This document shows, one piece after another, positions 12,301 to 29,100 of a stretch of 64,000 bases of DNA. The DNA is from Setaria digitata. Its lineage: Eukaryota; Nematoda; Chromadorea; Rhabditida; Setariidae. The translations under genes and the position numbers were made by a program. How positions within the stretch are numbered: position 1 is the first letter of the stretch; every line of letters begins with the position of its first letter. The DNA lies in contig RCAB01000051.1 of assembly GCA_003640385.1 (NCBI GenBank), positions 1-64,000 on the forward strand, read 5' to 3'. The notes under the pieces are model-generated. The model did not search any database. It worked only from the letters and a program-made list of their open reading frames with translations, and had not been told where the DNA came from.

Positions 12301-15300
12301 TTTCCATCCACCAGTGAATATCGATGATCCAGAACCATCGTACGGAGTGTTTCCACTTCCTTTTCCTATAAATGATCATTATGCTTCAGATTGGCCAGAA
12401 CAGTTATGTATTAGGCGGTTTAGGTATCTTCATTCTACTGTAACATTTACGAGTATTCAAAGTCTAGTTTACGAAGAAGAAGGAATTTAGTAAGAAAATA
12501 TTTTTGAGACATTAAGGTGTATTTGAAGAAGACGAGTTTACCTTTTATTTGAGACAACCGGACCCGATACCAGAAAAAGTGGTTGAATCAATGCGTATGG
12601 TGCAATTTGTTGGGTACGCACATAATCCTCGTGCAGATACACCATTACGAGGGTTCAATGTTTGTCCATATACAAGTTCCACAAATGACAAGTGCTTCGC
12701 AAGTGGTAATTTCTGTTTTCTAATTGTTACTCTTTAATTTTATCAGTTTTGTTAGGACGTCATATAGACAGTGATAGCATCGATTGCCGTCATTTTGATA
12801 CCCCTTAATGGCTTCGCTAATACAGGTCACTGTTACGGCATCTATCGGATTTATTTTACTTTTTATTTCCGATTAGTGTAATCCTTTCAAAATTGGCATA
12901 AAAAAAAATTTTTCATAACAACTTCTTTCACTGCTTATTTTTTTTTTTTTTTTAAAGTTCTTCAAGGACTCAATAAATTTTTTTTTCCAGCAGTGAAGAG
13001 TGATGAACTGTTCCATATTCCAAAGTTTTACTTGCGTAGCGAAGGACGATCAACCTCTAAGGCTGAGCAAATTGATTTTAGGCGATATAATCGCACTGAA
13101 TTCAATACTTTAGAGAATAATGTCGAAACAAGTCCAGCATGCATGCTTCTTCTTGTAATTAATACTTAATACTAATTCGCAGTCATTTTGTAACGTTTTC
13201 AATCTTTTTATGTATCCCAAATTTCTCCACTAATTATCCTGTCTAACTGTTGTTCAAGAGCATTCCTGTCATTGCTGCGAATATATAGAAATTAGTAGGG
13301 AAAAATACAACAGGATTTCAAACTGTTATTATAAATGCAGGTACTAGATCTTTAAAAAAAAAAAAAAAATGCATACTCTTTCCTGAAGAACGCCCTCCCT
13401 TCCTCATTTCAGGCAATGTATCATCTGGTGAACGTAAGAACTGTTTTTTTGTCTCATTTCTGCTACTTAGAAGGTTGCATTTCGTGTGAAATGAATCTTC
13501 TGTTCCGATCACTTACAGACCGACCAGTGTCGAGCGTAGTATCGGTATGGTTTTATATTTTTGCTTTTTTGAACTAATTAAACTTTCAGAAATATTTGAA
13601 CTCCTGTATGTATTACTGTGCAGTATTATTACCAGTTACATGTCGTATCAGGTGTGCAGAATATTCCCTAGAAGTTTTTGACAGTTTTTTACATCATTTT
13701 CATATTACTTGCCCAAAGCGGTGAAGTAATGAATCTTGAATTAATGAGCCTCCCATAATAATGTTCAATACTATTTCGCTTTTAGTGCCGTGTACTGGAA
13801 ATGGACATTTTGTTGAATGAGAAAAAGTCCTACTAGTGGTAGGATTGTTTTTTTTTTTATTTCACCTAATTTAAGAATTATAATTAAGGCTCTGAAATTT
13901 CAGGCTAAAAATTTTATGAAGACTTTTCGGTCCATCGATGACGGTAAAAAATGGGCAGATGTTGCTGCTGATGCGAGTTTAGCTCAAGCAGTTCATCTAT
14001 TTATGCAAGCTTTTTGCAAAGTACTAGATAAGGTATGTTTACTCACAATTTATGAAACGTGGATGATTTATATATATGCTGTTAGGTCTTTCAAAGATCG
14101 CAGAAAATAATAGAGACAAGTTAACGAACAGTTATGTTGTTCGGAATCTGCTTATTAAACTGTTGCATGTTATTATTTCTTATTGTAACAGTAGAAAAAT
14201 TTGCTTGCTAACAGGAACTTTCTGAAACCACTGCTGGAGTGGCACTTCGCAAAGAATTAGAGATTTCATTTACGTTAAATAACCACTGTATCCGATGTTC
14301 CGAGCATTATCAGTCAGCGCTATCACAACTCTACATATCGTTAGCATACCCAGCAAGTAAGAATACCATACTTTGAAAATTTCATTTGCTTTTCTCATCG
14401 GTTTCATTCTTTTCTGTTTTCTAATTTTTAATCAAAATGATATGCAGGTATTATAAAAAAAAGAAAAAACTTCCAGATAATGACAAAGTTGGATTCTGTA
14501 CATTACTCGAAAAAACTCTAAATTCTCCTGAACAAAATGAAGCTATCTGTCAAAAGTGTGGAAAGTTGGCGCGGTTTGCATCAACACGTCGTGTACGTGG
14601 ACTGCCAAATATTTTGACTGTAGATGTGACAGCCAATGCGGAAACAGAGCAAGCATTTTGGATCTCACAAATTCAGGTTTTCAGGATTCTCTCTGTTGTA
14701 TACTAAAAATCGATGTTGAAATAAGTTTCTTCTGGAGTTTTAATGTTGATTTCCGATGTTTTCATTAATCCAGTAGTTCCAATCATTTACGTCCAAGGTA
14801 TGTAATGCAGTAATTTTACTTTGCATTTAAAATTTATTGGGTAGTGTGTTGAAAAAACAGTGTATAAGAAGAAAAAGGTAAAACTTTATGATAGTCTAAG
14901 TTCTTTTTTTCTTTTTCCTTCCATTTCAATCATTGAAGGCATTTGAAAGTCGGCCACCAATAACATCCTGTTCAGCAATAGAGAGAAAACCAAAACTTTG
15001 CCGATATGGTGCTGAATGCAAAAATTCAAGTTGTCGTTATGTTCATAATGATGATAGGTTTGCTTCAAAGTAGTCGCTGATTTTCAATTTCGTACGGTAT
15101 TCTGACAATTCTAACGCTTTAAATGACTTATTTTGTGAAAGACGACTTATTTATTTTGTGAAACGGTATGAAACTGGACTAGTTGTTTTCTTTCACATTT
15201 AGAAAACAAGAACGGCATTATTTGTTGTGAAAACTTAATCTCTTGTTCATTTTAGTAAATCTGAAATAACAGCACCAACGGTCGACGGAACTGCTTCGAA

Positions 15301-17438
15301 TCCGGAATGGCCGCACTATATACCTAATTCAGTAAATATAAAAATAACGGATGGTATTTGCACAGTTTCAGAAGTAATGAATTTTTGAATCATTTCGAGA
15401 GAACTGAGCATGTTTTTTCCTTCTATCTACTTCTGGCTGAGAAATCCGCTGACGAATCGTATATGCGCACTACTAGAAATCTTTTTAAAAATTCTGCTGT
15501 TGCTAGATTTTCAAATCTTTGGTTTTAGTAATTTGATTTGCTGAGTCTTTTTAAATATATGAAGTATTTGAAATAAATGTTTTTTTTTAAGAATAAAATA
15601 GAAAGTACAACATCATTCCACCTGACTGCAGCTATGTTCATTATCACCCAAAATGAAGAGAAGGAAACTGAAGAGCATCTAGTCACTGTGATAAAATCGA
15701 AGCAGGTTGGTAGCATTTCCGTTTTTCCTTCTATCACTGTTTTTTTTTTTTTTTTTTTTTTTTTTGATTACAGTGTTCATTGCTTTTAAGGATTCTAATT
15801 GGGTATTATTTAACGATTGGTCTGTTACCCGAATCTCAGAAAATGAAGCACTACGCCTGGATGCGTGTTGGAAATTGCCTGCTGTGCTATATTATATCCA
15901 AGAACGAGAAAATTTTGGTAAATACAGTTTTTTTTGTTAAAATTTCACATAATCCATCAAAAACCAAGCAAAAAACTATGAATTCCAGCTTTCAAAGATG
16001 AAAATCGTGCTATAATTCCGCGGTCTGTGTTCTGGAATGATTTAGATTCAAACAAAATTAAAATACCGGAACGAGGGAGTAAAGTTGCTCTTCACGCGAA
16101 ATATACAATCAACGAGGTATTGTTGCGGTCAAAAAGATAATTTCAAATTTTGTTCAATTGATAAGTTAAGAATAGTTTTACACTTAGTACTGTATGTTCT
16201 ATTATTCGAATAAAATCATCCCAATAAAATCATGAAGAGATGTGTCATCTAAGTAGTAACAGTTCTCAGTAATTTTACTTGAATTGAATTTTGATTTCCA
16301 ATTTTAGAATGGTGAAAGGTCAGTATCTGAAGTCTCTGCAGTAGACGAGGATGGGAATTGCTTCATGAATAGTGCTATAAAAGAGCCGGGAACAAGGAGT
16401 AATGTGAGTAATTCACAGACAATGAAAAGAGTGTCTTTGAAACTTCTATACTTGATTCAAGAAAAAATGACTATCATTGGATACAAAACTGATGACTTAT
16501 TTGATATGCTGAACATCCATGTAAGTATACAACGTATCAGTTTCTCACATAACTGAAGATAGTTTTAGTAATTGAATTAACTTCAAACACATTGAATTTG
16601 CATTCTCAGGAACCTTGTTTTTCATTCTCTTCTTTTCAACCTAACTATTTTTAAATTGCACAGGCAGAGCATATTATATTAACCAAAACAGAATAGATTA
16701 TGCAGTAATTCTGCTAAACTGTAACAGAGACAATTTGCCAGAAGAGTTGTCTAATCAATGATATAATTCGCATATAATCATTATATATTAAAGAACATGA
16801 CTGTATATTAAAAGTATGTCTAGAAGTGGTTCATGATGCAGCTTACTTGACTGCCAACCGCTGCGAATAAACTACACTCTTACTCAATGTGGATTTTACC
16901 TGTTATAAAGTTGTAGGTGTCGGAAGAGCAAGTAAAAGACATTGTGTCGCTTTATCAGTCGTTGTTCAAGCGGTCCCTTTCGTTAAATGCCTTAGCACAA
17001 CATTTCTTCGGTAAATGTCTCCACTGTTTTGGTCTTAATTGTGTTTTAATTCAATGTAGTTATAATTGGCCTCAGAAATTCATACGCAAGGATCTGCACT
17101 ATGTTCGAAAATTCTCTTCCAAATTTATAAGAAATGGATTATATGCAACAAAAATAAGAGCTAAGAAATTCAGCATGTATTTTTCGTTTTGTTCATCGTT
17201 ATACGATATTGAAATTCGGTGTTTTTTTTTTTCTAATTTTTGTGTGGTATACGAAACAATAATTTCTGTTCAGCGTGAACTTCTAGGTGAGTCGGTGGAG
17301 GAGGAAGAAACCGATTCGATTGATCTAGCTCGCTTATCGCTCAGACTACATGCAAAATTCAATGAATTAAAGGAAGCAGATGATGCAGATATCAGGATTA
17401 CTACATTAACTCAATCAATGGAGACAGATGTTTCCTGA
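9301..17438 (+). CDS. panl-2: PAN2 poly(A)-nuclease subunit with degenerate exonuclease domain
   Basis: PAN2 pairs with PAN3 to trim mRNA poly(A) tails in the cytoplasm. Exons: 9301-9366, 9629-9763, 10146-10315, 10557-10683, 10819-10896, 10985-11103, 11329-11476, 11567-11702, 11996-12072, 12296-12423, 12554-12705, 12991-13154, 13413-13544, 13904-14032, 14215-14356, 14477-14676, 14939-15057, 15256-15373, 15592-15705, 15791-15917, 15989-16116, 16308-16520, 16917-17010, 17287-17438; all in phase, 1055 aa (human about 1200). An N-terminal WD40 region (for example DRFIMIYDLRTL, SDWPEQ) is followed by the catalytically inactive UCH-like domain (CISCEMNLLF, FMKTFRSI, LPNILTVD, LFNDW, WKLPAVLYY) and a C-terminal DEDD-type fold. 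A CCCH finger (C-x5-C-x4-C-x3-H, residues 722-737) sits inside the UCH-like domain. The expected catalytic residues are replaced: His896 and Lys898 for D-A-E, Leu967 for the motif II Asp, Thr1014 and Leu1019 for H-x4-D. The first exon (9301-9366) is the least certain part, its donor GTTTAA being weak. Confidence 0.9.
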
Positions 17439-18835
17439 ATCTATAGGTCTTTCTAATTAATTATTTGTAGACTGCAGAAGTTTTTGACACTTCGACATTC
17501 AAGAACTTTTTGCATTATTGCCAATATTGTCGTTTGATGAGGTGCAACACAACTTTAGTTGTTGGAAACTTATTTTATTTTAACATTTTAAGTATGTTCT
17601 TTTCTAGAGAAGTTTCAGGACTTGTGCTTTTTTCATGTTCATAACAATAAGTAGATGCACAAAATAATAGAGGAGAAAGTTATCTGAAAATGAAAAAAGA
17701 AAAAAAACTGAGGAGGAGATCCAAAAATGTTCATCTGAAGAAAGTCTCTCCTTGGAGTCATACCTCTGTTCGTTATTTAATTCTGGCTTGTATTTGTTCG
17801 CCCCTCCCCGAATTTTTTCGTATTTTTCTTGTTGTATATTTTTCATTCCTCCATGTAATGTATATGCAATTCTTGAAAAAATTAGTATACACTGTGACTG
17901 AAATGTTGTAAAGTTGGAATATTGTACAATTTGTAGTTTGTTTACCTATTCGTTTTTTATTTCCTTTTGAAAAATTATATTTTCATCGTGTCTATTAAAG
18001 TAGTTTCTCCAAAAATTTTTTCTACCGTATTTTGAATTCCATGTGACTGTATGACTGTTACATCAATTGTGATTCGACATATTTAACCACACATATGTGT
18101 AAGGTTTGAACAGAGTGAAAAATTATATATACATATGTGCTTGGGAAACTAATTCTTTTATTTTTTTGAAGCCTGCTGGAGTTTTCAACGTGATCAATGC
18201 TTAAAATTCCCAATTTTGGGGAAAAAAATTTTCGTTCAAGGAAATTGGAAAATTAAAAAAAATTTGTGTTTAGAAGTCGTAAAAAATTCAGAAAGAACGC
18301 TGCTAGATATGTAAGCGTCAAGAGCGAGAGTTCGTCGAATTCTACCTGCACAGCGGTACTTAGCTTTTATGCGCTATAAGATGATGTTTTGGATGTCGTA
18401 CTAAATTAGAAAACTAACATTTCCAGTGAATAACTGTTATGTAATCTCAAGGACAGGAATACAAACTATAATCTTCGCTTTTATCAAGCTTCACTCCTGT
18501 TCATCACGAAAATTGTTGATTCCGAATTTTGCAATTTGAATGTTATGTAAAAGAGAATTATTGCGAAAAATTAGTTCTTAGGTATTCATCCAGGACTCTA
18601 CATTTACCAAGTAGCACCAGTTTTTTGGAAGACTTCTTAAACTTACTTACTCGTTTAACCAAAAATAATGTCAGGGAGTCTTGGAAGTTCGCTAATGTTC
18701 AGTAATGTGCTAATGGTATAGCAGGTTCTGGGCAGTGTTGCTTTTCATATATTTCTTTGCTTTCGTTTCGCAAAAAATGTATTTTTATTAATCTGTGGGT
18801 TTCAGTCGGAAAGTTATAGACCGAATCAAATTAAG
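17439..18835. other. intergenic region PAN2 to GTPBP10
   Basis: Probable PAN2 3' untranslated region followed by AT-rich spacer. Short open stretches at 17690-17911 and its reverse strand are lysine/phenylalanine-rich and look like chance. No RNA gene or repeat was recognised. Confidence 0.5.
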
Positions 18836-18843
18836 TCTTTCAG
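18830..18843 (+). promoter_or_regulatory. splice acceptor 12 nt upstream of the GTPBP10-like start (candidate SL trans-splice site)
   Basis: A pyrimidine-containing acceptor ending TCTTTCAG lies 12 nt before the ATG at 18856, while the coding sequence itself has no intron. In nematodes this arrangement is typical of spliced-leader addition; a cis-spliced 5' untranslated exon is the alternative. Confidence 0.45.
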
Positions 18844-18855
18844 GATTACTGTTCG

Positions 18856-20037
18856 ATGAGACAGGCATGGCGATCGCTAACTGATCCAGTCAGACTATGC
18901 CAAAAATTCTACATTTCGACAGTTTCGAGAGAAGGTGTTGTTAGTTGTGACCGTTTACGACTTTTCGTACGTGCAGGTAATGGAGGACAAGGATTGCAGC
19001 GATTTAATGGTGTTGGAGGGAATGGTGGTGACGTGATTATGGTTGGAGATCCGAAGATGACTTTTGAGACGATGCTGAAGAAGGCTAAGGGACGTGTGTT
19101 AAAGGTACAAGCTCAGAGTGGTACAAATTCATCACAAACTGCTCTTGTTGGTAGCAATGGAAAGCCAAAAATTCTTAATGTCCCGGTAGGTGTCGATGTG
19201 GTAAATACCGAAACCAAGTTGCTGGTAGCACGTTGCTCACGACCGCTGTTTAGTTACAAAATAGCTCGTGGTGGCCGTGGAGCTTGCGCCGAAAATTGTT
19301 TCCAAGCAACTACTGGTGAGCAATTTTTCGTTGATCTCCACCTTAAACTTCATCCGAATATTGGTCTCGTTGGTTTTCCAAATGCGGGCAAGTCGACACT
19401 GATGAAGGCTTTAGTACCAGATAAACGCATCAAAATAGCCAGTTATCCATTTACAACTGTGAAGCCTCAGATCGGTTATATTAATCATTTCAAATCTGAG
19501 TCTGAATCCGCTGACGATGATGACGATTCCTTCAGTATGTCCATTGCTGATTTACCAGGATTGATAGAAGGAGCAGCTCTGAATCGTGGAAGAGGACGGG
19601 ATTTTCTAAAACATTTGGAGTTCAGCGATATATTGCTGATGGTTGTTGATGTGCTTGGTTTCAAGCTTGACCTGTCTTTCAGCAATCCATATCGTACTGC
19701 GCTAGAAACTGTTGCACTTTTGAATATAGAATTGGAAAAGTATGATCCGGCTTTAGTGAAGAAGCCAACGATCATTGCTTTGAACAAAATTGATTTGCTA
19801 AATGATCAACAAAAGGTCGATGAGTTCATTTCAATTCTAAAAAAGAAAAATTGGTCAGAAATGTTACCAGAGGAGATACGCCCTTCGCGACCATTATTTA
19901 TAAAAGCAGTAATACCGATTGCAGCAAGAGATCGCCGTCTGGGGAATTTAAAAAAAGAACTGAAACTTATTTATAAACGGACGCATCCCCTATCAGCGCC
20001 AAATTTCGGTTCAGCGAAAAAAACTGTGCTTGCATAA
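18856..20037 (+). CDS. GTPBP10: Obg-family mitochondrial GTPase, GTPBP10-like
   Basis: Obg-family GTPases assist assembly of the large ribosomal subunit; GTPBP10 does so in mitochondria. The single uninterrupted frame encodes 393 aa. An Arg/Ser-rich N terminus (residues 1-25) without early acidic residues fits a mitochondrial presequence. The Obg glycine-rich fold follows (GNGGQG, GGNGGD, residues about 42-60), then the G domain: P-loop GFPNAGKST at 173-181, the FTTVKPQ switch I region, DLPGLIEGA as G3, and ALNKIDLL as G4. Similarity around YRTALETVALL and the spacing to NKID favours GTPBP10 over the paralogue MTG2/GTPBP5. It is the only multi-domain gene in this window without introns. The orthologue assignment is good, the mitochondrial role is inferred from family and presequence. 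Confidence 0.9.
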   Translation: MRQAWRSLTDPVRLCQKFYISTVSREGVVSCDRLRLFVRAGNGGQGLQRFNGVGGNGGDVIMVGDPKMTFETMLKKAKGRVLKVQAQSGTNSSQTALVGSNGKPKILNVPVGVDVVNTETKLLVARCSRPLFSYKIARGGRGACAENCFQATTGEQFFVDLHLKLHPNIGLVGFPNAGKSTLMKALVPDKRIKIASYPFTTVKPQIGYINHFKSESESADDDDDSFSMSIADLPGLIEGAALNRGRGRDFLKHLEFSDILLMVVDVLGFKLDLSFSNPYRTALETVALLNIELEKYDPALVKKPTIIALNKIDLLNDQQKVDEFISILKKKNWSEMLPEEIRPSRPLFIKAVIPIAARDRRLGNLKKELKLIYKRTHPLSAPNFGSAKKTVLA

Positions 20038-20137
20038 CTACCGTTTTGCTATTCATTTTTTTTGCAATGTTACTGCGCTGACTTAAGCTACTGTTCTTGA
20101 GCAAGAAAACTAGAAAAAACTAAAACTGGAATTCAAC

Positions 20138-20362
20138 GTGGAACAGGAGAGTTGTACAAATCGAAACTTTAGTTTTGTTTTACTTTTGTTCCTTTTTAAT
20201 CTTGAATTGTTTCACGCACTAACTTCATTAGCCATTTCATGCAACTCATCCGTACTGGTAAATTGGAATATTGCAGTATTTGTGATGTGTACTGGGTGCT
20301 GTTTTGGTGTTTTATTTTTTTACTGGTATAAACTGTTCCAATATGGTCCTCAAAATATTTAA
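20138..20362 (+). CDS. possible small membrane protein reading frame
   Basis: A 74-codon open stretch begins with GTG rather than ATG and contains two hydrophobic segments (roughly residues 11-32 and 42-65, the latter Cys- and aromatic-rich). It lies in the 745-bp gap between the GTPBP10-like gene and XPB. I recognise no family. It might be a terminal exon of a small spliced gene, part of the GTPBP10-like 3' untranslated region, or chance. Confidence 0.2.
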   Translation: MEQESCTNRNFSFVLLLFLFNLELFHALTSLAISCNSSVLVNWNIAVFVMCTGCCFGVLFFYWYKLFQYGPQNI

Positions 20363-20746
20363 ATATTTCAAGTATGTCATTTCGGGATCGAGATTTTTAA
20401 TTAACATGTTCTCAAGATGATCCCATTTGCTCTTCTTTTTTTCCCAAATTACTCTTTATAAGTGTTTCGAAGATTTATGAGCAGTGTTATCAGTGATGTG
20501 AATGATGAATTAATAAGGAATGATTGAAGTAAATAATGCAAATTGTTATGACTTCTTGTTGTCGTATAGATTAAATTCATTGATATTTTGACTAGTTATC
20601 TTTGTAGTTTAATTATAACAAGCATAATTTCTTGAGGAACTTAAATTACTAATATGTAAATATGTCGAATAGTTTGTCTTTGATGCAAACTACAACAAGC
20701 GTTAATAGTTTTGGTGAAAAGCACTCTTTTCTAGGTAATATTTAAT

Positions 20747-20761
20747 CCTTTTTTATGTCAG
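20747..20761 (+). promoter_or_regulatory. candidate trans-splice acceptor before XPB
   Basis: A T-rich tract ending ATGTCAG lies 20 nt upstream of the XPB ATG at 20782. It could receive a spliced leader or be the acceptor of a 5' untranslated exon. Confidence 0.35.
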
Positions 20762-20781
20762 ATCTGGATAATCTCTGAAGA

Positions 20782-25802
<5,021 letters not shown>

Positions 25803-26145
25803 TTTTATTATGTTTATATGTATATATAGCGATTATGATATCTTCTTACGAATAACCAGTGTTATTATGTTACTTGACTGTGAATAACATGTTTCTACAC
25901 CATTTATTTGTTGCATCCAGCTTGATTTACCCTCTGAAAATGTGAATTTTACTTTAACTTTAATTAAGTGTATGCATTTATTGTTAATTATAGCAAAAAT
26001 TCCACATCACCAAGAATCTCATGGTGGGTTATGATCAGTGGTGGCAAACCTTGAACTGAAGCTTCTCTTTCAACAATACAGCATGTTTCAGAACAAGAAT
26101 CGTTTCCATTCCTAATTTCTTTATTAGAAAAGAATGTTTAATCAT
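25803..26145. terminator. shared 3' intergenic space between convergent XPB and JAZF1-like genes
   Basis: Only 343 bp separate the stop codons of XPB (+) and the JAZF1-like gene (-). The interval is AT-rich and must hold both 3' untranslated regions and cleavage signals, so the two transcripts may overlap. I did not find a decisive AATAAA on either strand and do not assign sites. Confidence 0.4.
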
Positions 26146-29100
26146 CTAAATGCAAAAATCTGTAACCTGTGATGAATCCGGACGGGAAATGACTGGATTT
26201 AGCGATTCCGTTGTTTGTGGGCCATACGATGACAAAGCATTCATGTTCCTGGTTATCATGCCATTAGATGTCGAGACAAGCTTCGTTACAGAACTAGTCT
26301 GAAACATCAAGATTTAAGACTTAAACTTTCATTCAACTGTACTGTCCACATACTTATGACCTCACCTGTTGTTGGTATTGATGTCCAGCACCTGTTGAAA
26401 AAGATGGCAAAGACTGAGTACTGATTCGAACTTGTGGAGGGTTCTGGATATTTGTCGTCAAATAACTTGATGCTGCTGCCAGGTGTTCATCACCATCTGC
26501 TAGCACCTGGAACACTTCTTAATTCTGATAGTACCAAATAAACTACATTTATGTCCGCGCACATTTTATTCCATGCAATCTTGTCAAGTTTATGACATTT
26601 TTCTTCCCACGGTTCAATTCAAAGTTGAAAGCATTCAAATCCGAAAAGGTAGGAAATGACGGGAATTAACTGTACAATTGCATCAGTATAAACTATAAAG
26701 GTACAAAGTTTCTAAAAAAATAAATATGTACATGAGCAGAAGCTGTCGGTGACGGAACGCTGTTATGTGTTGTTGAGGCGGAAGCAGCCGACGGTGAAAT
26801 GGGTACTAAATTTGTAGATAAATTGGGATTGCCAACTGCAATTTCAAAATTTAGTTTTCATTATTCGCCTCAGAAACTGAACCCATAAACTTAACGACAT
26901 ACTGTTATTAATTCGTTGGTGCGACTGCTGTACATGGTTATTTAGTCCAACAATAGTTTTGTAACGTTTTGAACACTGACTACATTTGTAAGGACGTAAA
27001 CTGAAAAAAAAAGATGCTTTAAAGTTCTATTAAATTTGGTTTAAAGTTTAGTGTGCTGCTAGACCAAAGTCTAGGTCAAGATTTGAAATTCAAACTAAGT
27101 TCAAAAAACATTGAGTTATGCACGGAAAGTGAATTTTTTATTAAGCAAACATAAAACTGCTCCTAACTTTTCAGCAACTTTCCCATCCCAATCTCACATC
27201 TGAGAGGAAATATTTATATCTGAAAAACAACCAACTTTGCATATTTGCTAGGTGCACCGGACTGTATTAACGGTGCAACTTGTCCAGGTACCACTGCAGT
27301 CAAATCGAAGGATATTGCATTGTTTGCGCTATTATCCTCAGTATACCCGTGCACCTGACGTGCATGATAACGTGCTCCTTGCAGATTCTTATATCGTTTG
27401 TTGCAACCTTCAACCGGACATTTATGTCGTCTTTCATCGGTCCTAAACAATTGAAATAATGATATAAAGGCACGAATTTTATATAGTTAGCTAAACTAGA
27501 AATAAAAGAAATGCGAAAAATAAAGTTCAAATGACGAATCAAAAATAAATGAGGAAAATGCTGACATTAATTCTGCATAGTTCCTAAGAGCTATGAAAAG
27601 TCTTCCATATTGAACTTCACAAAAAGTCGTGTAGAATTCTGGAACTTTTCTGCAGGATATTAAATTATAAAATGCAATACATGAGTTACAGAAAATTTGT
27701 CAAGATCTCACCCTTGCTCATAATCATCACCATCTTCGTTTCTGTAAGAATCATTTGATTCCTCGTCATGTTGATCTGAAAAGACATGCAATATCTTCAA
27801 GAACAACTTCCAAAGCTAATTCTTGGACCCCACAGAAGTTGTTCATAAGCTGTAAAAAAAAAAAAAAAAAATGATATGCCGCTTACGGAAAGTGAGAAAG
27901 TAAAATTTAGAAAATTACCAAAACGAGATTTGTCTACACCTTGTCCATAAACATTTGTCCCAACAACTGCAGCGGCCAATGTTTTTTTCCTGGAAAACCA
28001 CGGAACTGGTCTAAAAGTAGTCACTTATTGCATTTAAACTGCAAGATTCAATTGAATGCAAAGGAGAAACAGACTGATTTCTTCGTGAACAAGATACTGA
28101 GTGCAAATAATAATGATAACAGTTTCACTGTTTAACATCATAAACTACCTCAAGAATCGTCATCGGCAAGTGCTGCAATATGCATCAGCAACTTTGTCTT
28201 TATCAATGCATCGCAGCTATCATAATTAAAAAAACATTACAATTGGAATATGAACCTGTAGTGACCGATTGCAAGCTTCACGGGTTCAGGACTGATCGGA
28301 ATTGCTTTATGGGGTGGAAGTTTTGAAAACAACCTGAAATCATTGACAAAAAAAAAGTTGAACTATGGAGATAGATACTTTCTTTTTTATTTTTTAGAGG
28401 ACACTACGTTCACTTTTTCCTTTTGAAATACTTAAACCACTGAAATAGGAAAGTCATAATGAAAGGAAGTTATAATTTGTTCGATTATAAAATCCAAAAT
28501 TCCACCTAATTTTTTAGATAATGTGAAAAAATTGAGAAAAATATGGAATTGAAATAGAAGGCTTACTTGCAAATAGCACTTATTGGAAAAACGGCGGTTA
28601 ATGCAGCAGCTTTCGAAGGATCATCGTCTAGAGCTGAGTTTTTAGCGCTTTCTTCTTTTTTTCTCATTTCATCTTCGATCGCGGCTATAATTATAAAATG
28701 AATAGAATCTAGGATTTAGATAATTTAAACATCCAGTATAAATTTACTGGTTCTTGTCCAGAGAGAACATTAATAGTAAAAATCCAACAAATAATATCAA
28801 AACACTCCACCCATTCTAGACACTCAGTCATTATTTACAGTGGTTGAAAACTAAGAGCCCAATAATAAAAGTTTTCACTTCCATTGCTGCAACAAATAAA
28901 AACACAAAACAAAATTTATTTGAATTCTAGTTTTCGTCAATACACGAGAAATGGTAAATTTCGCAGCATTGTTGTTCCCTTTTACCACAATAGAAAAGAA
29001 ATCGTTCAAGCAAGATAATAAAAAAATTAGCGCAGGGAACTTTGTAACTCAACTCTGACAAAAATTTAAAAAAAGAATAAAACAAATTAAATTACGAATA

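Noticed and set aside
13590..13650. Apparent extra PAN2 exon (YLNSCMYYCAVLLPV) after the CISCEM exon, suggesting shuffled exon order
   Set aside because: The exon 13413-13544 read through without a break already supplies the expected order (MYHLVNVRT then CISCEMNLLF) and joins in phase to 13904; the extra match is short and breaks the order.
15707..15789. Phe-rich open frames around 15.6-15.9 kb as separate genes
   Set aside because: They are PAN2 exons extended through a poly-T intron tract.
17011..17286. Continuous 173-codon frame at 16917-17438 as one exon
   Set aside because: Removing 17011-17286 as an intron gives a residue-by-residue fit to the PAN2 C terminus; the retained part is AT-rich and unrelated.
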